Assembly: GCA_023425615.1 (NCBI GenBank)
Contig: JAFACJ010000026.1
Location: forward strand, 1-18,300
Reading direction: 5' to 3'
DNA length: 18,300 nt
DNA from: Actinomycetes bacterium
GTDB lineage: Bacteria; Actinomycetota; Actinomycetes; Streptosporangiales; Streptosporangiaceae
Below the pieces are notes generated by a model, which searched no databases, was not told where the DNA came from, and worked only from the letters and a program-made list of their open reading frames with translations. This document shows, piece by piece, positions 14,800-18,300 of this stretch. How positions within the stretch are numbered: the first letter of the stretch is position 1; each line of letters starts with the position of its first letter. A program made the position numbers and the translations under genes.

Positions 14800-17676
14800 A
14801 TGGGATCCTCCATGCTCTCCCCGTTCCTCCCCTCCGGCAGCCTTGACGAAGAGACGCATACGCATTCCAGGACCGTCCGGCTTCCACCGGGCGTTGACGC
14901 GCGGGAGCTGTCCGATCGCCTTGCCTCCGCGATACGGCACTGGTGGGGGAGCGAGGGCGCGAGCGCCCAGCGGCTGTGGTCCGAGCCGGTCCCCGCGGCG
15001 TCGTCCTCGGATCTCGCCCGCAAACGCCTGCTCGCCGAGCGGAACCGGCTCGTGCGGAGCCGCGATCCGTACCTGCGGGCCGTGCTCCTCACTTACTCCG
15101 ACGGCCTGGCCGACCTCGTCCTCACCTCGCACAGGTCGGTGTTGGACGCACCCTCGCTGAAGCTGATCGAGGAGGTGCTCACCGGGCGCGTCGACTGCGA
15201 GGAGATCGCATTCCGTGACGTCGGCCCGGCAGGTCACGGGGCGCTCCCGGTCGCAGAGCCGCTCCACGGTCATTCCGGTGCCCGCATCGCCTGGTCGGCC
15301 GGGACCGAGGACGCGGGCGACGCCGTCGGCGTCGTGGAAGTCGCGTTGGCGGAGACGACCGAGGATCCGCTTTCCCTGCTCTGCGCGGCGGCCGGAATCG
15401 TGCTGGCGCGCTACACGGACGGGTCGGAACCGGCGATCGGCCTTCTCCTCAACTCCCCGAGACGTCCCCGGAACACACTCGGCCCGTTCGACACCGCGGC
15501 CGTCCTGGCCTTCGACCTGTCCGCGCCGACGGCGACGGTCGGCGCACTGGTCAAGGCCGCCGAGGCCGTCCTCGGCGGAACATCCCCCGATGATGCCGGG
15601 CCGGATCCTCAAGCGGCCCAGGTGGTCCTCGGTCTGGTCGCCGACGGTCTTCCAGCACATGGCGAGGAGCGGACCGTCTTCCAGCGTCCTCCATTCCCGC
15701 TCACGCTGATGCTCCGACTCGACGGCGGCGTCCCGTCCTTGACTCTGCACCATCTCCTGAAGGACATCGATGGCGAATCCGCGTACGACTTCGCCCGCCA
15801 TGTCGCGGCCGCCTTCGCCCAGTTGCCCGGAGAGACATCGCGGCATCCCCGGTATGTCGATTTCCTGACCGAGGACGACCGCTCCGCGGGCGTTTCCCTG
15901 GACACCGGCGAGCATCCGATGCGTGTCGATGAGCTCTTCGAGCGACGGGCCGGTGAGAACCCCGATGCGGTCGCCGTCACCTGCGCCGGCGCCTCCATCA
16001 GCTATCGGCGGCTCAACGAACGCGCCGACCGGTGCGCGGCAGGACTCCGCGCCCTCGGGGCGCGGCCGGGCGAGAGGATCGGCATCTGCCTCGAACGCTC
16101 ACTCGACCTCGTGGTCGCCATGCTGGCCGTGCTCAAGGCGGATGCCGTCTACGTGCCCATCGATCCGGCCTATCCGGCCGAGCGCATCGCCTATACGGCC
16201 CATGACGCGAATCTGCGTTTCGTGGTCACGGAGAAGGAGCAGTTCTCCGCCCACGTCCAGGCACGTCCGGTCACACCCGAACAGTTGGAATCGCTTGGAG
16301 CGGACTCACCCCGGCCTCCCGTGCGAAGCGGACCTGAGGTCGCCGCGTACGTCATCTACACATCGGGTTCGACCGGTCGGCCGAAGGGAGTCGTGGTCCC
16401 CCACCGGAATCTCACCGCCCTGCTGGCGGCGACCCGGGACGAATTCGCCCTGGGCCCCTCCGACACCTGGACGCTGTTCCACTCCAGCGCCTTCGATTTC
16501 TCGGTCTGGGAGATCTGGGGGGCGCTCCTCACCGGAGCGCACCTGGTGGTCGTGCCCTATGAGATCTCCCGATCCCCGGAGGACTTCCACCATCTGCTGG
16601 CCGAACACGAGGTCACCGTTCTGAACCAGACGCCCTCCGCCTTCACCCACTTCATGCGGGTGGACGGGGACCTGCCGATCCTCGTGTCGCTCAGACTCGT
16701 GATCTTCGGGGGGGAGGCGCTGGACACGACGGCCTTGCGCGGCTGGTTCGACCGCTACCCCGAGTCCCGTTGCCGACTGGTGAACATGTACGGCATCACC
16801 GAGACCACGGTCCATGTCACCGCCCAGGACGTCACTCGCAGGGAGGCGCTGAGCGGCAGCCGGTCGGTGGGGTATGCCCTTCCCGGCTGGCACGTCGGTA
16901 TTCGTGACGCGCTGGGCCGCCCGGTCCCGGCCGGTGTCGCCGGTGAGATCCATGTGGGCGGCGAAGGAGTGGCGCTGGAGTACCACGGGCGTCCCGAACT
17001 GACCGCCGAGCGTTTCGTCACCGGTGCCACGGGTGAGCGCCTCTACCGGACCGGCGATCGCGGGCGGCTGCTGCGTGACGGGAGGCTCGAGCATCTCGGC
17101 AGGCTCGACAACCAGATCAAGCTTCGCGGGTTCCGTGTCGAACTCGACGAGATCCGCAACACCCTGCTCGCCGACCCCGACGTCACCGCGGCCGCCGTCG
17201 TCTTGAACGACTCCACCCGCGACGCCGCCGACCTGCGGATCGACGCCTACGTGGTGCTCGCAGGGCCGACGGCGAGTACGGCGGCGGTGGTGCGACGGGC
17301 TGCGCGATGGCTGCCCGAGCACATGGTGCCCGGCACCGTCACCGCGATTCCCGCTCTGCCGCTCACCCCGAACGGAAAACTCGACAGAGGCCGACTGCCT
17401 GCCCCGTCCGTGCTGAGGCACCGTCCGCCCGAACCGGTGGACCTCGCGACGAACGGGTTCGAGTCGGCCCTGATCGAGGTGTGGGAGTCGGTATTCGGCA
17501 TACGAGTCGGAGTCGATGACAGTTTCTTCGACATCGGCGGCAACTCGCTGTACGCCATTCAGATCGACCTGGCGATGAAGGCGCGATCGCTTCCGCATCT
17601 ACCGATAAGGCAACTGTACTTGACACCGACCATCCGTGCGCTCGCCGAAGTCCTCGAACCTGAGCAGAAAGCCTGA
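14800..17676 (+). CDS. NRPS: degenerate condensation domain-adenylation (Thr)-thiolation
   Basis: Numbering is from the ATG at 14800 (958 aa). Residues 1-370 look like a shortened condensation domain. The HHxxxDG motif appears as HRSVLDA (111-117), so the second, catalytic His is Arg and Gly is Ala. The second half keeps recognisable C-domain stretches such as IVLARYTDGSEPAIGL near 200-214. The A domain at about 375-870 has A3 TSGSTGRPKG at 521-530, A5 MYGITET at 663-669 and Lys860 (NGKLDR). Its pocket residues Asp566, Phe567, Trp570, Asn609, Ile635, Gly637, Met663, Val671 and His672 read DFWNIGMVH, the classical threonine code. The T domain has Ser916 in DIGGNSL, and no TE follows. An upstream in-frame GTG (14770) would overlap the SDR gene; ATG 14812, with GGGA 6 nt before it, is another option. 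The T domain should be loaded with Thr by its own A domain. The C domain probably does not form amide bonds. Confidence 0.92.
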   Translation: MGSSMLSPFLPSGSLDEETHTHSRTVRLPPGVDARELSDRLASAIRHWWGSEGASAQRLWSEPVPAASSSDLARKRLLAERNRLVRSRDPYLRAVLLTYSDGLADLVLTSHRSVLDAPSLKLIEEVLTGRVDCEEIAFRDVGPAGHGALPVAEPLHGHSGARIAWSAGTEDAGDAVGVVEVALAETTEDPLSLLCAAAGIVLARYTDGSEPAIGLLLNSPRRPRNTLGPFDTAAVLAFDLSAPTATVGALVKAAEAVLGGTSPDDAGPDPQAAQVVLGLVADGLPAHGEERTVFQRPPFPLTLMLRLDGGVPSLTLHHLLKDIDGESAYDFARHVAAAFAQLPGETSRHPRYVDFLTEDDRSAGVSLDTGEHPMRVDELFERRAGENPDAVAVTCAGASISYRRLNERADRCAAGLRALGARPGERIGICLERSLDLVVAMLAVLKADAVYVPIDPAYPAERIAYTAHDANLRFVVTEKEQFSAHVQARPVTPEQLESLGADSPRPPVRSGPEVAAYVIYTSGSTGRPKGVVVPHRNLTALLAATRDEFALGPSDTWTLFHSSAFDFSVWEIWGALLTGAHLVVVPYEISRSPEDFHHLLAEHEVTVLNQTPSAFTHFMRVDGDLPILVSLRLVIFGGEALDTTALRGWFDRYPESRCRLVNMYGITETTVHVTAQDVTRREALSGSRSVGYALPGWHVGIRDALGRPVPAGVAGEIHVGGEGVALEYHGRPELTAERFVTGATGERLYRTGDRGRLLRDGRLEHLGRLDNQIKLRGFRVELDEIRNTLLADPDVTAAAVVLNDSTRDAADLRIDAYVVLAGPTASTAAVVRRAARWLPEHMVPGTVTAIPALPLTPNGKLDRGRLPAPSVLRHRPPEPVDLATNGFESALIEVWESVFGIRVGVDDSFFDIGGNSLYAIQIDLAMKARSLPHLPIRQLYLTPTIRALAEVLEPEQKA

Positions 17677-17712
17677 ATCCGGTCACCCGGGGGAGGGGCA
17701 GGGGCCGTCGTG

Positions 17713-18225
17713 TCAGGGCAGGTGCTCAAGGAGCCGGTCGAGGGCCGCGGCCCAGGGGAAGGTCCGGGCGGTGACGGACGAGTCGATACGGAGGATGTCT
17801 ACACCCGCCTCCTCCAGGGTGCGCAGACTCGGCTTGTAGGCGGGGTGCTCGGCCAGGGCGCCTTGGGAGTAGGGGACGGCGACGATCGGGACCCTCAGGC
17901 CGATGGCCTCGTTGATCAGGCCGAGGGCGAGGGTGTCGCTGATCCCGGCCGCCCACTTGTTGACGGTGTTGAAGGTGGCGGGCGCGACGAGGAAGGCGTC
18001 GGCCTTGGGCAGGACATCGGGGTCGGTGGGCCTCTTGTAGGTCGACCGGACGGGGTGCGCGGTCAGCTCCTCGAGCTCGGGAAGGTCGTCGGCCAGCCAG
18101 GAGGCAGCGGTCGGCGTGAGGACCACGCAGAGGTCGAAGTCCCGCTGATGGGCGGCGGTGATGAGTTCGCGGACATGGTGGACCGGCGGCGCGGCGCACA
18201 TGACCGCGTACAGGACGTGGCTCAT
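17713..18225 (-). CDS. Flavoprotein of the HFCD family (phosphopantothenoylcysteine decarboxylase-like)
   Basis: The 170-aa Rossmann-like protein contains APATFNTVNKWAAGISD at 81-97, which matches the FMN-binding stretch of HFCD flavoproteins such as Dfp/CoaC and EpiD (usually APATANTxxKxAxGIxD). The conserved His-containing stretch that precedes APAT in the decarboxylases is not evident; that place reads KRPTDPDVLPKAD. Decarboxylase activity is therefore doubtful. The gene is on the opposite strand and converges on the NRPS with 36 bp between stops. GAGAAG lies 8 nt before its ATG. Orphan flavoproteins of this kind occur widely in actinomycete genomes, so it more likely marks the cluster edge than acts in the pathway. 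Confidence 0.82.
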   Translation of the reverse strand: MSHVLYAVMCAAPPVHHVRELITAAHQRDFDLCVVLTPTAASWLADDLPELEELTAHPVRSTYKRPTDPDVLPKADAFLVAPATFNTVNKWAAGISDTLALGLINEAIGLRVPIVAVPYSQGALAEHPAYKPSLRTLEEAGVDILRIDSSVTARTFPWAAALDRLLEHLP

Positions 18226-18300
18226 CCACTGATCTTCTCAGCCCTCCGGCCCGAGACCCCGGCGCGGCCGTCATCGCGCTGCTGTGGCGGGGTTCCCGGC

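Noticed and set aside
17679..17690. CCGG-TCAC-CCGG hairpin between the convergent genes as a terminator
   Set aside because: Only 4 bp of stem and no T-run; too weak to call.
1..18300. tRNA, rRNA, CRISPR, insertion sequence, attachment site or MbtH gene
   Set aside because: I looked for typical repeats, transposase motifs and the short MbtH pattern and saw none; the DNA is almost fully taken up by the listed genes.
18226..18300. Possible gene or promoter at the right edge
   Set aside because: Only 75 bp remain upstream of the flavoprotein start. No convincing -10/-35 pair or coding start is visible.

Overview
The window is part of a secondary-metabolite gene cluster from a high-G+C actinomycete. 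The evidence is strongly G/C-biased third codon positions, ATGA/GTGA stop-start overlaps, and type I PKS, NRPS and FAAL genes of actinobacterial style. The genus cannot be fixed from the sequence; a filamentous actinobacterium is likely. All biosynthetic genes lie on the + strand. The last gene (17713-18225) is on the - strand, converges on the cluster, and is probably the boundary.

Region 1 (1-9019) reads as one translationally coupled operon. It opens with the 3' part of a modular, C-methylating, fully reducing type I PKS (AT tail-DH-cMT-psiKR-ER-KR-ACP; its KS and most of its AT lie upstream of the window). A fatty-acyl-AMP ligase (FAAL), an acyl-CoA-dehydrogenase-like flavoprotein with a replaced catalytic base, a 185-aa protein of unknown family and a stand-alone ACP follow, almost all joined by 4-nt overlaps. 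This cassette probably activates a fatty or short acyl acid onto the ACP and modifies it there.

Region 2 (9020-9233) is the only real intergenic gap, 214 bp. It holds a G/C hairpin just after the ACP stop, a direct repeat GTCATGA at 40-bp spacing, a good TTGACT-17-GATAGT promoter and a small leader inverted repeat. A second transcription unit probably starts here.

Region 3 (9234-17676) holds six genes. The first three are a SyrB1-like A-T didomain NRPS with a threonine-like code, a SyrB2-like Fe(II)/2-oxoglutarate halogenase with the diagnostic His-x-Ala site, and a SyrC/CmaE-like aminoacyl transferase with a Cys nucleophile. The next three are a type II thioesterase, an SDR with the insert typical of mycofactocin-associated SDRs, and an NRPS with a degenerate condensation domain, a threonine A domain (code DFWNIGMVH) and a T domain. 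The first three genes form a complete module for halogenating a carrier-bound amino acid and moving it to another carrier protein, as in syringomycin and coronamic acid biosynthesis.

Together the genes suggest a hybrid polyketide-lipid-amino acid product built on threonine or chlorothreonine. The chlorine may be kept, or may be lost in a later ring closure. The ACAD-like protein with a changed base is a candidate for either acyl-ACP desaturation or a KtzA-type cyclopropanation. No tRNA, rRNA, CRISPR array, insertion sequence or MbtH gene was seen, and no integral chain-terminating TE domain lies in the window.
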